A stretch of DNA of 64,000 bases, from NCBI GenBank assembly GCA_017467265.1, contig JAFTSO010000024.1, positions 16,103 to 80,102 on the forward strand, written 5' to 3'. This document shows, piece after piece, positions 16,878 through 25,755 of this stretch. Numbering within the stretch: the stretch's first letter is position 1; each line of letters begins with the position of its first letter. This DNA comes from Clostridia bacterium. Its GTDB lineage: Bacteria; Bacillota; Clostridia; Christensenellales; Borkfalkiaceae. Under the pieces are notes generated by a model that saw only the letters and a program-made list of their open reading frames with translations, ran no database searches and was not told the DNA's origin. Position numbers and translations under genes: made by a program.

Positions 16878-19295
16878 TTAGCTTTTGCATAATTGTGCGT
16901 AAACGCGCTCTGCAAAGCGCACCGCCGCCATGGCGTCCTTGCCGTAGCCGTCCGCGCCGAGCTTTTCCGCGTATTCTTCCGTGAGCACCGCGCCGCCGAC
17001 CATGATTTTCACCCACGGTGTTTTTTCGCGGAGCAACACGATCGTTTCCGCCATCGAAGGCACGGTCGTCGTCATTAGCGCGGACAAGCCCACGAGCGGC
17101 GCTGCCGTTTTTTCCACGCAATCGACAATCTGCTCGGGGGGCACGTCGCGCCCCAAATCGACAATTTCAAAACCGTAATTTTCCAGCAGCGTACCAACGA
17201 TATTTTTGCCGATGTCGTGGATATCCCCGTGCACCGTCGCCAGCACGATTTTGCATTTTTTTGCGCTCTGTTCACCGAGCGATAAAAGGTGTGCCTTGAT
17301 CTTCTCAAACGCCGCTTTCGCCGCCTCGGCACTCATCAACAGCTGGGGTAAAAACGTGCGTTTTTCTTCGTACGCCCTGCCCACGGTATCGAGCGCAGGC
17401 ACGATCTCGCCGTTGACGATATCCAGCGCGGAAACGTGCTCTAACAGTCTCTCACACTCGCTCGCCGCATCCGTTTTCAAGCCGCGCGCGATCGCGCGTT
17501 GCAAAGGAGAGCCGCCTTCGTCCGTTCCGCTTTTTACCGCCGTTCCCGTCGCCGCAACGGGCGCAAACGTTGGCAAAAGCTCCGTCGCAAAGCGGATATA
17601 TTCGCCGCAATTTTCGTCGCTGCCGTGCAAAGCGTTGAAGGCGTAATAGGTTTTAAGCATTTCCACGGAATTGGGATTGATAATTGCCGCCGACAAACCG
17701 TTTTCGAGCGCCAGCGCAAAGAACGCCGCGTTCACGCTCTCGCGCGAAGGCAGCCCAAACGATACGTTGGACACGCCCAGTGACGTTTTGATTCCCCTTT
17801 CCTGCAACAGGCGCAACGCCTGCAAAGTGATTTTCGCTGCGTTTTTGTCCGCACTCACCGTCATCGCCAACGGATCGACGATGATTTCCTTTTCATCGAT
17901 GCCGTACGTTTTTGCCGTTGCGATGATTTTTTCCGCGATCGCCACGCGCCCTACTGCGCTGTCGGGAATACCATTTTCGTCCAGCGTCAGCGCAATCACC
18001 GTGCCGCCGTATTTTTTCACGAGCGGAAATACCGCCGCCATACTCTCCGCTTTGCCGTTGACGGAATTGACGAGCGGCTTTCCGTTGTACAGGCGCATCG
18101 CACGTTCCATCGCCACGCTATCCGACGTGTCGATCTGTAACGGCAGGTCGATGACCGCCTGCAATTCTTCGATATATCGGGGCAGTTCCGCCCTTTCGTC
18201 GATCTCGGGCGTGCCCACATTGACGTCCAAAATATGCGCGCCCTTTTCCTGTTGGGCTATCCCTTCCGCCAAAATATACCCCGTATCCTTTTCCTTTAAC
18301 GCTTGCTTGAAACGCTTTTTGCCCGTGGGATTGATACGCTCCCCGATCAATACGGGCGTATCAAAATCGACCGCGTGTGTGTACGAAGAAACGCAGGTGA
18401 TCTTTTTAGGCATAATCGGCTGCGCCGACAGATCGTTCGTCGCCGCCACCGTCGCCGCGATATACGCAGGGGTAGTGCCGCAGCAACCGCCAACCAACCG
18501 CGCGCCCTTTTGCACGAACGCCGACATATATTCGGCAAATTCCCTTTCGTCAATATCATAACGGGCTGTATCCCCGTCCGTGATCGGCAAGCCTGCGTTG
18601 GGCTTCACCAAAACGGGTACACTCGCACGCGCAAGCAGCTCTTCCACCACGCCCGTCATCTGCTTAGGACCAACCGAGCAGTTCACCCCGATTGCATCCA
18701 CGCCTAACCCTTCCAAGAGCGCGACCATCGCCGCAGGCGTAGCCCCCGTCATCAGCTTTCCGTCCTCGCCGTAAGCGCAGGACACCAGCACGGGGAGAGA
18801 GGTGTTTTCCTTGACCGCCAGCACCGCCGCTTTCGTTTCGTACGAATCGTTCATCGTTTCGATGAGAATACAGTCCGCACCGTACTTTTCGCCCAAACGC
18901 GCCGTTTTTGCGAACGTTTCCACCGCGTCTTCAAATGCAAAATCCCCGTACGGCTTTAACAGTTTTCCCGTCGGGCCGATATCGAGCGCGACGAATTTTT
19001 GCTGCGTGCCATACGAAGTTTGCGCCGCCGCACGCACGTTCTCTATCGCCGCCTTAACGATTTCGTTCAGCTCCCTTTCGCTAAATTTCAGGCTGTTCGC
19101 GCCGAACGTGTTCGTAGCGACAATATTACTGCCCACGTCAAAATACGCGCGGTGAATATCCTGCACCGCCGTCGCATGCGTAACGTTCCACCGTTCGGGG
19201 AGCTCACCCAAGGGCAGCCCTGCCGCCTGCAACAGCGTGCCCGTGCCGCCGTCTAAATATACGATATTCTGTTGTAAGAACTCTCTTACGTCCAT
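16878..19295 (-). CDS. metH: Cobalamin-dependent methionine synthase lacking the activation domain
   Basis: An 805-aa protein. ATG 19295 has AAGGAAA upstream and follows the preceding gene by 1 nt. Domain order: homocysteine methyltransferase (about 1-285; zinc ligands in GVNCSVGP and GGCCGTTP), methyltetrahydrofolate/pterin-binding domain (about 310-560; LIGERINPTG, LDVNVGTPEID), then cobalamin-binding cap and fold (about 590-805; DIHDIGKNIVG is the DxHxxG cobalt-ligand motif). It ends after the B12 domain, whereas E. coli MetH (about 1227 aa) carries a C-terminal AdoMet activation domain. A homologue of that domain is encoded just upstream as a separate gene. Confidence 0.95.
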   Translation of the reverse strand: MDVREFLQQNIVYLDGGTGTLLQAAGLPLGELPERWNVTHATAVQDIHRAYFDVGSNIVATNTFGANSLKFSERELNEIVKAAIENVRAAAQTSYGTQQKFVALDIGPTGKLLKPYGDFAFEDAVETFAKTARLGEKYGADCILIETMNDSYETKAAVLAVKENTSLPVLVSCAYGEDGKLMTGATPAAMVALLEGLGVDAIGVNCSVGPKQMTGVVEELLARASVPVLVKPNAGLPITDGDTARYDIDEREFAEYMSAFVQKGARLVGGCCGTTPAYIAATVAATNDLSAQPIMPKKITCVSSYTHAVDFDTPVLIGERINPTGKKRFKQALKEKDTGYILAEGIAQQEKGAHILDVNVGTPEIDERAELPRYIEELQAVIDLPLQIDTSDSVAMERAMRLYNGKPLVNSVNGKAESMAAVFPLVKKYGGTVIALTLDENGIPDSAVGRVAIAEKIIATAKTYGIDEKEIIVDPLAMTVSADKNAAKITLQALRLLQERGIKTSLGVSNVSFGLPSRESVNAAFFALALENGLSAAIINPNSVEMLKTYYAFNALHGSDENCGEYIRFATELLPTFAPVAATGTAVKSGTDEGGSPLQRAIARGLKTDAASECERLLEHVSALDIVNGEIVPALDTVGRAYEEKRTFLPQLLMSAEAAKAAFEKIKAHLLSLGEQSAKKCKIVLATVHGDIHDIGKNIVGTLLENYGFEIVDLGRDVPPEQIVDCVEKTAAPLVGLSALMTTTVPSMAETIVLLREKTPWVKIMVGGAVLTEEYAEKLGADGYGKDAMAAVRFAERVYAQLCKS

Positions 19296-19296
19296 A

Positions 19297-19956
19297 TCAG
19301 TTTTCCTTTTTGTACGCACAGTCCTTTTGCGCACACCCGTCGCAACGAGTTTCTGTTTTGCTATGGCAAACGGAATTTTTCAGTCCAAACGCCGCCGTCA
19401 CCGATTTTGTCGGGGACATCAGTAGCGCGTCCGTCAACGTCACCCCGATCCTTTTCGACGGATCTAACAGCGCAAACATTTCCTTTTGCGCGGTCAGCGG
19501 AAAATCCCCGTACCCAGGGCTAAACCGTCTAGCTACCGCCCTGCCTGCGCTCCGCGCGCTCTGCTCCGCACAAAACACGTCGCACAGCGCCTCGATACGC
19601 TCCGCACCGATCGCCTGTAAAAGAAGCGCTTTCGCCGTCGAAACGCTGGCATATCGATTGACCAAACGATCGATCTCCAAGCCCACGCTCGCCGCGAATA
19701 CGATCACACGATCGCAGTCCTTTGTCCAGAGCCTTGCACTCTCGCTCTGCGGAAAAATCTCAAAAAATTCCGCTTTTGTCAGCTCCGTATAGCACACGCG
19801 CGGTGTGAATACGCTCTCGCACGCTGCTATGCACTCGCCGAGCAGCTCTTGTAGCTGCCCGTCCGTCGCCTCGCGCGCGCCTGCGTAGCGTAAAATTTCG
19901 TGCTGATCGTACGGGGGCAACGCCGCGTATGTTTTTTGTAATACCGCCTTACGCAT
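19297..19956 (-). CDS. Stand-alone methionine synthase activation-domain protein
   Basis: A 219-aa protein resembling the C-terminal reactivation module of MetH. The motif RRFSPGYGDFPL near residue 145 is the AdoMet-binding signature of that domain. A Cys-rich C-terminal tail (CDGCAQKDC) is present. It overlaps the end of metF by 8 nt and is followed by metH after 1 nt, so the three proteins are made together. Inference: it restores methylcobalamin on MetH in trans after oxidation of cob(I)alamin. Such split forms are known in Clostridia and Thermotoga-type genomes. Confidence 0.85.
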   Translation of the reverse strand: MRKAVLQKTYAALPPYDQHEILRYAGAREATDGQLQELLGECIAACESVFTPRVCYTELTKAEFFEIFPQSESARLWTKDCDRVIVFAASVGLEIDRLVNRYASVSTAKALLLQAIGAERIEALCDVFCAEQSARSAGRAVARRFSPGYGDFPLTAQKEMFALLDPSKRIGVTLTDALLMSPTKSVTAAFGLKNSVCHSKTETRCDGCAQKDCAYKKEN

Positions 19957-20833
19957 TTTTACCGATGATGTTGGACAGATTGTTTTGGATCGCCGCCGCC
20001 ACGTCGGGCTTGTTCATCGAATACACGTGTACGTTCGTCACGCCGTTGGCAAACAGATCGATGATCTGATCGGTGGCGTACGCGATGCCTGCCTGTTTCA
20101 TCGCCGCGCTATCGCCCCCGAATTTATCGACCAACGACTTAAACCGCTGGGGCATAAACGAACCCGAAAGACGGATCGCGCGTTCTACCTGTTTCGCGTT
20201 CGTGATCGGCATAATGCCTGCCACTACGGGCACGGTAATCCCAGCTTGGCGGATTTTATACAGGAAATTATACAGCAGATTGTTATCAAAAAACATCTGC
20301 GTCGTCAAAAAATCGCACCCTGCATCCACCTTTTCTTTCAGGTGCAAAATATCGTCTGCCTGCGATACGCTCTCAGGATGCACCTCGGGATAGCACGCGC
20401 CGCCGATACAAAAATCCGCGCCGCTTTCCTTTAATTCCGCGATCAGATCGACGGCATGGCGGTATGCCCAGCCGCTCCTATCTTCCCCCTGCATTTCCTT
20501 GGGAATATCCCCTCGCAGCGCCATTACGTTCTCGATCCCTGCGCGCTTAAAATCGGCAATCCGCGCCGCCACCGTTTCTTTGGTGGACGAAACGCAGGTC
20601 AAGTGCGCCAAGGACGGCACGCCGAATTCTTCGCGAATATTTTTCGCGATGTCCAGCGTGTATTTGCTCGTGCCGCCGCCTGCCCCATACGTGACGCTCA
20701 TAAACGCAGGAGAGAGCTTTGCAATCTCTTCCGTCGCCGTCTTTACGCTGTCATAGCTGTCGTCCGTTTTGGGCGGAAACACTTCGAACGAAAGAGAATA
20801 TTTATTCCGTTGAAAAATTTCTGTCAGTTTCAT
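19949..20833 (-). CDS. metF: Methylenetetrahydrofolate reductase
   Basis: A 294-aa FAD-dependent TIM-barrel enzyme making 5-methyltetrahydrofolate, the methyl donor for the neighbouring MetH. ATG 20833 (MKLTEIFQ) has GGAG 7 nt upstream; an earlier ATG lacks one. Family motifs: SLSFEVFPPKTD at the start, SVTYGAGGGT near residue 55, ALRGDIP near residue 115 and TQMFFDN near residue 185. First gene of the metF-activation domain-metH operon; its leader is only about 24 nt, so no riboswitch fits. Confidence 0.96.
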   Translation of the reverse strand: MKLTEIFQRNKYSLSFEVFPPKTDDSYDSVKTATEEIAKLSPAFMSVTYGAGGGTSKYTLDIAKNIREEFGVPSLAHLTCVSSTKETVAARIADFKRAGIENVMALRGDIPKEMQGEDRSGWAYRHAVDLIAELKESGADFCIGGACYPEVHPESVSQADDILHLKEKVDAGCDFLTTQMFFDNNLLYNFLYKIRQAGITVPVVAGIMPITNAKQVERAIRLSGSFMPQRFKSLVDKFGGDSAAMKQAGIAYATDQIIDLFANGVTNVHVYSMNKPDVAAAIQNNLSNIIGKNA

Positions 20834-20863
20834 AATATAACGCTCCATATCTCGCCATTTTAT

Positions 20864-20892
20864 ATTATAATATAAAATGCAAGTCTTGACAA
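20864..20892 (-). promoter_or_regulatory. Promoter of the metF operon
   Basis: On the minus strand TTGTCA, a 17-bp spacer and TATAAT. It is back to back with the trmO promoter. Confidence 0.78.
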
Positions 20893-20935
20893 GGATTTTT
20901 GCGTTGTGTTTTATATTTTTTTGAAAAAATGTCGC

Positions 20936-20964
20936 TTGACAACGACGCTCGAAAGGCTTATAAT
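20936..20964 (+). promoter_or_regulatory. Promoter of trmO, apparently giving a leaderless mRNA
   Basis: TTGACA, a 17-bp spacer and TATAAT, all consensus. The ATG at 20971 is 7 nt after the -10 box, which is where transcription should start. Confidence 0.8.
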
Positions 20965-20970
20965 AACAGT

Positions 20971-21654
20971 ATGGAACAGGGCATATTCGTCAAACCCGTT
21001 GCGCACATCCGCAGCGATTATAAAGAAAAATTCGGCATACCGCGCCAGAGCGGCAGAGCGCCGTCCTTGCGCGCGGAAATCGTCTTTGAAAAGGACTACC
21101 GCGATCCCGACGCTCTGCGCGGCATCGAAGGTTTTTCGCACCTTTGGTTGCTATTCGATTTTTCACTATCCCACCGCGAAACGTGGTCACCCACCGTACG
21201 ACCGCCGCGACTTGGCGGCAATACGCGCGTCGGTGTGTTCGCCAGCCGCTCCCCCTTCCGCCCCAACCCCATCGGGCTGTCCTGCGTGCGCCTGATTAGC
21301 GTGGAAAAACGGGAAAACGACGGCTGCGTTTTGATCGTTTCGGGCGCAGATCTTTTGGACGGAACACCTATTTTCGACGTCAAACCCTACCTGCCCTTTG
21401 CCGACTGCGTAGAGGGCGCGACGGGGGGGTATGCCGCGGTACACGAAGCGCACGCCTTGCAGGTGGATTTTCCCGAAAGCTTGCTTTTAAAAATCTCCGA
21501 AGAAAAAAGACAGGGCTTGATAGAAGCCCTTACCGACGATCCTCGCCCGTCCTATCAAAACGACGCCTCGCGTATCTACGGCATGCGTTTTGGCGATAAC
21601 GAAATTAAATTCTCGATTGCAAGCGGCGTTTTAAGCGTCCTGTCAGTAGAATAA
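20971..21654 (+). CDS. trmO: tRNA (t6A37) N6-methyltransferase
   Basis: A 227-aa protein of the TsaA/TrmO family, which methylates threonylcarbamoyladenosine 37 of tRNA-Thr using SAM. The N-terminal beta-barrel domain shows GIPRQSG, GFSHLWLLFDF, GVFASRSPFRPNPIGLS and the C-terminal IYGMRFG. ATG 20971 starts the family homology exactly. It has no Shine-Dalgarno sequence and lies at the expected transcription start, so it looks leaderless. Confidence 0.9.
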   Translation: MEQGIFVKPVAHIRSDYKEKFGIPRQSGRAPSLRAEIVFEKDYRDPDALRGIEGFSHLWLLFDFSLSHRETWSPTVRPPRLGGNTRVGVFASRSPFRPNPIGLSCVRLISVEKRENDGCVLIVSGADLLDGTPIFDVKPYLPFADCVEGATGGYAAVHEAHALQVDFPESLLLKISEEKRQGLIEALTDDPRPSYQNDASRIYGMRFGDNEIKFSIASGVLSVLSVE

Positions 21655-21663
21655 AAATATCGC

Positions 21664-21692
21664 TTGACAAAAGCGGTAAATTGCAATATACT
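21664..21692 (+). promoter_or_regulatory. Promoter of the potassium-uptake operon, apparently leaderless
   Basis: TTGACA, a 17-bp spacer and TATACT. ATG 21698 follows the -10 box by 5 nt (a second ATG at 21701). Confidence 0.75.
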
Positions 21693-21697
21693 ATATT

Positions 21698-23077
21698 ATG
21701 ATGAAAGTAAAAATACACAAAAAACTGACGACCTGGCAGGTATTATCGCTGGGCTATTTCCTCGTCATCATTACGGGCACGGTATTACTTGGCTTGCCTT
21801 TCGCCACCAAGGACGGCGAAAATACTAGCCTTGTCAACGCCCTGTTTACGTCCACTTCCGCCACCTGCGTTACGGGGCTAGTCCCCTATGACACGAATAC
21901 GCATTGGAGCGTTTTTGGGCAAATCGTCATTTTGCTCTTAATACAGCTGGGCGGTTTGGGCTTTATGACGATCGTCACCCTGCTCTTCCGCTTAATCGGC
22001 AAACACATAAGCATGGGGCAGCAAAAAATTTTGATGGCGTCCGCAGGCGAAGGCCATCGCAACGAAATGCGTCGTTTATTTAAACGTATTTTAATAGGGA
22101 CTTTGCTTTTCGAAGGATTAGGCGCAATGCTTTTGTCCGTGCGTTTTTGCAACCAATTCGGCACGGGAAAGGGAGTCTATTATGCGGTATTTCATTCCGT
22201 TTCCGCCTTTTGCAACGCAGGGTTCGACCTTATGGGCGGCGTGTTTGGCGGCGAAAAATTCGTTTCGCTCACCGCATACGCCACCGATCCCTTGGTATCG
22301 CTGACAATCGCGTTTTTAATCCTAATCGGCGGCGTGGGGTTCTGCGTTTGGGACGATCTGCTCGAAAAACGCTTTCGTTATAAAAAATTGCTACTCCACA
22401 CGAAAATCGTGCTGATGATGACGCTGATTTTAATCGTCGTACCCACGGCAATGTTCTTATTCTTTGAACGGGGCAATCCCGATTATGCAGGCTATACTTT
22501 CGGCGAGAGAACGTTGGTGGCGTTTTTCAGCGCAGTCACGCCGCGTACGGCAGGTTTTAATACCGTCGATTTATCCCCCGGCACGTTTTCGGACAGCAGT
22601 TACCTGCTCACCTTGATACTTATGTTTGTCGGCGGTAGCTCGGGATCAACGGCAGGCGGTATAAAAATTACCACGTTTTTCATCATTCTCGTAGGTATGG
22701 TATCCGTTTTCCGCGGCAAACGGGACATCGAGCTTGGCAAACGCAGATTACATCAATCCGTACTCCGCCAAGCCTTAGCGGTATTCGTTTCCTGCCTTCT
22801 CATCGTCCTTACGGCAACCTTGCTCCTCTGTACGTTCGAACGGGACAACTCCGCCGCCACGTTGCAGGCGGTACTCTTTGAAACCTTCTCTGCGATGGGC
22901 ACGGTGGGCCTGTCGCTGAGCCTCACCCCCACCCTTTGCGCCGCATCCAAAATCGTACTGGTTTTGTTGATGTATGCAGGGCGCGTCGGCATCATCACGC
23001 TGGGGCTTGCCTTTGCCGAACGCAAGGACACGGCAACCCTGAAAAAGCCCGTTGATAACAGCGTGTTAATCGGATAA
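21698..23077 (+). CDS. ktrB: KtrB/TrkH-type potassium channel subunit
   Basis: A 459-aa membrane protein with four M1-pore-M2 repeats. The pore-loop glycine segments are visible: TSATCVTGLV (about residue 55), FCNAGFDLMGG (about 170), RTAGFNTVDLS (about 285) and SAMGTVGLSLS (about 400). GSSGSTAGGIK is the usual signature before the fourth repeat. It is followed after 25 nt by a regulatory RCK subunit, so together they form a Ktr/Trk uptake system. No Shine-Dalgarno sequence precedes the start, which sits at the predicted transcription start. Confidence 0.93.
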   Translation: MMKVKIHKKLTTWQVLSLGYFLVIITGTVLLGLPFATKDGENTSLVNALFTSTSATCVTGLVPYDTNTHWSVFGQIVILLLIQLGGLGFMTIVTLLFRLIGKHISMGQQKILMASAGEGHRNEMRRLFKRILIGTLLFEGLGAMLLSVRFCNQFGTGKGVYYAVFHSVSAFCNAGFDLMGGVFGGEKFVSLTAYATDPLVSLTIAFLILIGGVGFCVWDDLLEKRFRYKKLLLHTKIVLMMTLILIVVPTAMFLFFERGNPDYAGYTFGERTLVAFFSAVTPRTAGFNTVDLSPGTFSDSSYLLTLILMFVGGSSGSTAGGIKITTFFIILVGMVSVFRGKRDIELGKRRLHQSVLRQALAVFVSCLLIVLTATLLLCTFERDNSAATLQAVLFETFSAMGTVGLSLSLTPTLCAASKIVLVLLMYAGRVGIITLGLAFAERKDTATLKKPVDNSVLIG

Positions 23078-23102
23078 AATCACAAAAAAACCGGAGGATT
23101 TT

Positions 23103-23750
23103 ATGAAATCGGTACTTTTAATCGGTATGGGAAAATTTGGGCAAACGCTCGGCGAAAAATTGCTGGCTATGGGCGTGGAAGTGATGATTGTAGACAAAAA
23201 CGAAGATAAAATCAATCAGCTTTCCGCCAAATACACAGACGCCTTGATTGCAAACTGCATGAACGCAGACAATCTGCGCACGCTTGACGTGCCGTCCTTC
23301 GACGCTTGCATCGTGGCAATCGGGGACGATTTTCAATCGTCTTTGGAAATCACCTCTCTTTTAAAGGAGCTGGGTGCAAAATGGGTAGTTTCCAAGGCAA
23401 CGACGGAAATCCAAAGAAAGTTTTTGCTGCGCAACGGCGCGAACGAAGTCGTTTATCCCGATTATGACACCGCCGCAAAATTGGCAGTCAAGCTCAATTC
23501 AAAGCGAGTACGCGATTATATTGAACTCAACGACGAATATTCCATTTTTGAGATTGATGTACCCGATAAATGGGCGGGCAAAAAATTGATTGACCTCAAT
23601 CCCCGTAAAAAATACGGGCTCAACCTCCTCACGGTGAAAAAGGGTACGCTCGTCGTCGATGCTTTGGACGCAAATTACGTCTTTGAAAAGGGCGACCACA
23701 TGCTGGTTTTCGGGAAAACGGAAAAAATTTTGGCTTTTGCAAACAAATAA
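23103..23750 (+). CDS. ktrA: KtrA/TrkA-type RCK regulatory subunit
   Basis: A 215-aa cytoplasmic protein. The N-terminal Rossmann fold begins VLLIGMGKFGQTLGEKL (GxGxxG), followed by VDKNEDKI and the conserved NADNLRTL region. The C-terminal part (about 135-215) is an RCK_C ligand domain. One RCK unit (about 215 aa) fits KtrA rather than the doubled TrkA. It gates the adjacent KtrB by binding nucleotides. The RBS CGGAGGA lies 7 nt upstream. Second gene of the operon. Confidence 0.92.
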   Translation: MKSVLLIGMGKFGQTLGEKLLAMGVEVMIVDKNEDKINQLSAKYTDALIANCMNADNLRTLDVPSFDACIVAIGDDFQSSLEITSLLKELGAKWVVSKATTEIQRKFLLRNGANEVVYPDYDTAAKLAVKLNSKRVRDYIELNDEYSIFEIDVPDKWAGKKLIDLNPRKKYGLNLLTVKKGTLVVDALDANYVFEKGDHMLVFGKTEKILAFANK

Positions 23751-23835
23751 TTTCATATAGGGTTATAAAAGAAAGGACGGGATACGTAGTCGCTCTTCCC
23801 GTAGGGAATTAATTGCAAATTAAAGAGATGAATAT

Positions 23836-24609
23836 ATGAATAAAAAGATTATTTTGTTTTCAATTGATGGCATGCGGTCTGACGCGCTTAAAGCGTGCGG
23901 CAATCCGTTTGTAAAAGAACTTGAAAAAAAATGCGCATACACCTATTCTGCGAAATCGATGAATCCGTCGATTACCTTACCTTGTCATTTTTCGATGACG
24001 CATTCTGTAACCCCACAGCGCCACGGCATTTTAACCAACACTTATATTCCACAGGTTCGCCCCGTAAAAGGTCTTTTTGAACTTATCGCCGAAAATCGTG
24101 GAGTAAACGCTTTTTTCTACGGTTGGGAACCGTTGCGTGATATTGCTTTACCAGGCGCTCTTAAATTTGCAACCTATGTAAACGCTTACATGCAAGAAAG
24201 TGGAGATACAGTGCTTACTAACGAGTGCATCAAACTTGTTCGTGAGCACAAGCCTGATTTCGTTTTCCTTTACCAAGTCGAAACTGATGAAAAAGGTGGT
24301 CACGACAACGGGTTTATGAGTAAACCCTACCTTGAACGCATATCTATTGCAATCGACAACGTAAAACGCGTTATGGATGAATTTAGCGATGAATACTCTT
24401 TTATTTTAATGGCGGACCATGGCGGGCATGACCGCGTGCACGGTACTGATATGCCTGAAGATATGATTATTCCCATTTTCTTTTATGGAGATGATTTTAT
24501 CCCTGGCGAAATAAACAAATCGCTATCATTACTCGATATTGCGCCCACTATTGTTAAAGTGCTTGGAATTTTACCCGATGACCACTGGGAAGGTTCTCCC
24601 GTGTTTTAG
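23836..24609 (+). CDS. Alkaline-phosphatase-superfamily phosphodiesterase (nucleotide pyrophosphatase-like)
   Basis: A 257-aa protein. The metal sites of the type I phosphodiesterase/nucleotide pyrophosphatase family are visible: FSIDGMRSD at residue 8, NPSITLPCHFSMTH near residue 45 (Thr as likely nucleophile), a Glu/Asp-His pair in ETDEKGGHDNG, and MADHGGHDRVHG near residue 195. It is short for the family and has no signal peptide. The coding sequence is clearly more AT-rich than its neighbours, suggesting separate origin. The RBS is weak (AAAGAG). The substrate is unknown. Confidence 0.85.
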   Translation: MNKKIILFSIDGMRSDALKACGNPFVKELEKKCAYTYSAKSMNPSITLPCHFSMTHSVTPQRHGILTNTYIPQVRPVKGLFELIAENRGVNAFFYGWEPLRDIALPGALKFATYVNAYMQESGDTVLTNECIKLVREHKPDFVFLYQVETDEKGGHDNGFMSKPYLERISIAIDNVKRVMDEFSDEYSFILMADHGGHDRVHGTDMPEDMIIPIFFYGDDFIPGEINKSLSLLDIAPTIVKVLGILPDDHWEGSPVF

Positions 24610-24683
24610 TGCGCTTAAAACTTGTTTGTTTCCAAAAAGTTATATTTATATGTGAATTTTTGAAAAAATCAACCGAAGTGTAG

Positions 24684-24718
24684 CACACTATACTTTGTAA
24701 GCAAAGTCGTGTGTTTTT
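24684..24718 (+). terminator. Terminator of the phosphodiesterase gene
   Basis: A bulged stem (CACAC...ACTTTG / CAAAGT...GTGTG) with 4-nt loop TAAG followed by TTTTT. Confidence 0.65.
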
Positions 24719-24733
24719 GCAGAGTAAAAAAGT

Positions 24734-24763
24734 AAAGAGTAGCAAAATTTGCTACTCTTTTAT
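24734..24763. terminator. Bidirectional terminator between convergent genes
   Basis: A 13-bp perfect palindrome (AAAGAGTAGCAAA / TTTGCTACTCTTT), A/T-flanked on both sides. It can end the minus-strand DegV gene and back up the plus-strand one. Confidence 0.8.
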
Positions 24764-24825
24764 AATGTCTAAAAAATCCCTTATAGGGAACGCCTTACCC
24801 CGTCCTTTTCTATTTTTTCGCCCTA

Positions 24826-25701
24826 TTATCTATGTGTACCTTTGTGGAAAATCGCCAACGTGCCGCAACCCGAGTGCGTACCGATCACGCTCCCGATATA
24901 ATGTATCGTGATCGGATTTTTCGGGAATTTTTCCGCGATCAACCCTTTGACATATTCCACGTCGTCTATACAGTCGCCGTGGCTGATAAAGATCGGATCG
25001 TTCTCCGTCATATCCGCCACCGCCTCCATATTTTCCACGAGCCTTGTCAGCGCTTTTTTTCTGCCCATCGCTTTGCCGATTGCTTTCAATTTTCCCTCGT
25101 CGTTCACGTGCATAATCGGCTTAATTTTCAGCATCGAGCCGATAATCGCCGTCGCACCCGACACTCTGCCCCCGCGTTTGAGATGGAAGAGATTGTCCAC
25201 GGTAAAATGATGACAAATCTGCAATTTGATCGTCTCGGCGTAGTTCGCCGTATCGTTGAGCGACGCGCCTTCGTCCGCTTTGCGGATCACGTAATCGAGC
25301 AGCAATCCCTGCCCCATCGACGCGCAAAGGGTATCCACCACGCGGATTTTCCGCTCGGGATATTCCTTCGCCAAATCACGGCAAGCCACCGAAAAGCTGC
25401 CCGACGTACCCGACAGCCCCGACGAGAACGTGAGCACCAACACGTCGTTTCCTGCGCGCAAAAGCGGCTCGATATGCGTACGTGCCTGCTCCGCAGTCAC
25501 CTGATAGGTGGTGGGCATACTCCCAGCGCGCAGCTTCGCGTAGAAATCCTGCTCGCTGATCTTTTCGCCGCTCTCCCCTTCGTAATTCACGTTGTCCATC
25601 GTAAACCCCAACGACACCAGCTCTACGCCGTGTGCCGCATAATACGCCTTGGGCATATCGCAGCCCGAATCGGTGACGATGGAAAAAAGCCTTTCCTTCA
25701 T
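24826..25701 (-). CDS. DegV family fatty-acid-binding protein (FakB-like)
   Basis: A 291-aa cytoplasmic lipid-binding protein. The start FSIVTDSGCDMP, the central VLTFSSGLSGTSGS (about residue 95) and HLKRGGRVSGATAIIG (about residue 170) are family hallmarks; the Ser/Thr in these bind the fatty-acid carboxylate. DegV proteins present exogenous fatty acids to the kinase FakA, and a FakA gene lies at 30383-32026. ATG 25701 has AGGAG upstream. It may be co-transcribed with the small gene and minD upstream (54-nt gap). Confidence 0.92.
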   Translation of the reverse strand: MKERLFSIVTDSGCDMPKAYYAAHGVELVSLGFTMDNVNYEGESGEKISEQDFYAKLRAGSMPTTYQVTAEQARTHIEPLLRAGNDVLVLTFSSGLSGTSGSFSVACRDLAKEYPERKIRVVDTLCASMGQGLLLDYVIRKADEGASLNDTANYAETIKLQICHHFTVDNLFHLKRGGRVSGATAIIGSMLKIKPIMHVNDEGKLKAIGKAMGRKKALTRLVENMEAVADMTENDPIFISHGDCIDDVEYVKGLIAEKFPKNPITIHYIGSVIGTHSGCGTLAIFHKGTHR

Positions 25702-25755
25702 TTTGTTTTCTCCTAATATCTGATTTATCCTTCGTTTTCTTTCGCCGCGCTTATC

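Noticed and set aside
20834-20863. SAM or cobalamin riboswitch before metF
   Set aside because: Only about 24 nt lie between the promoter and the start codon, too little for a known riboswitch.
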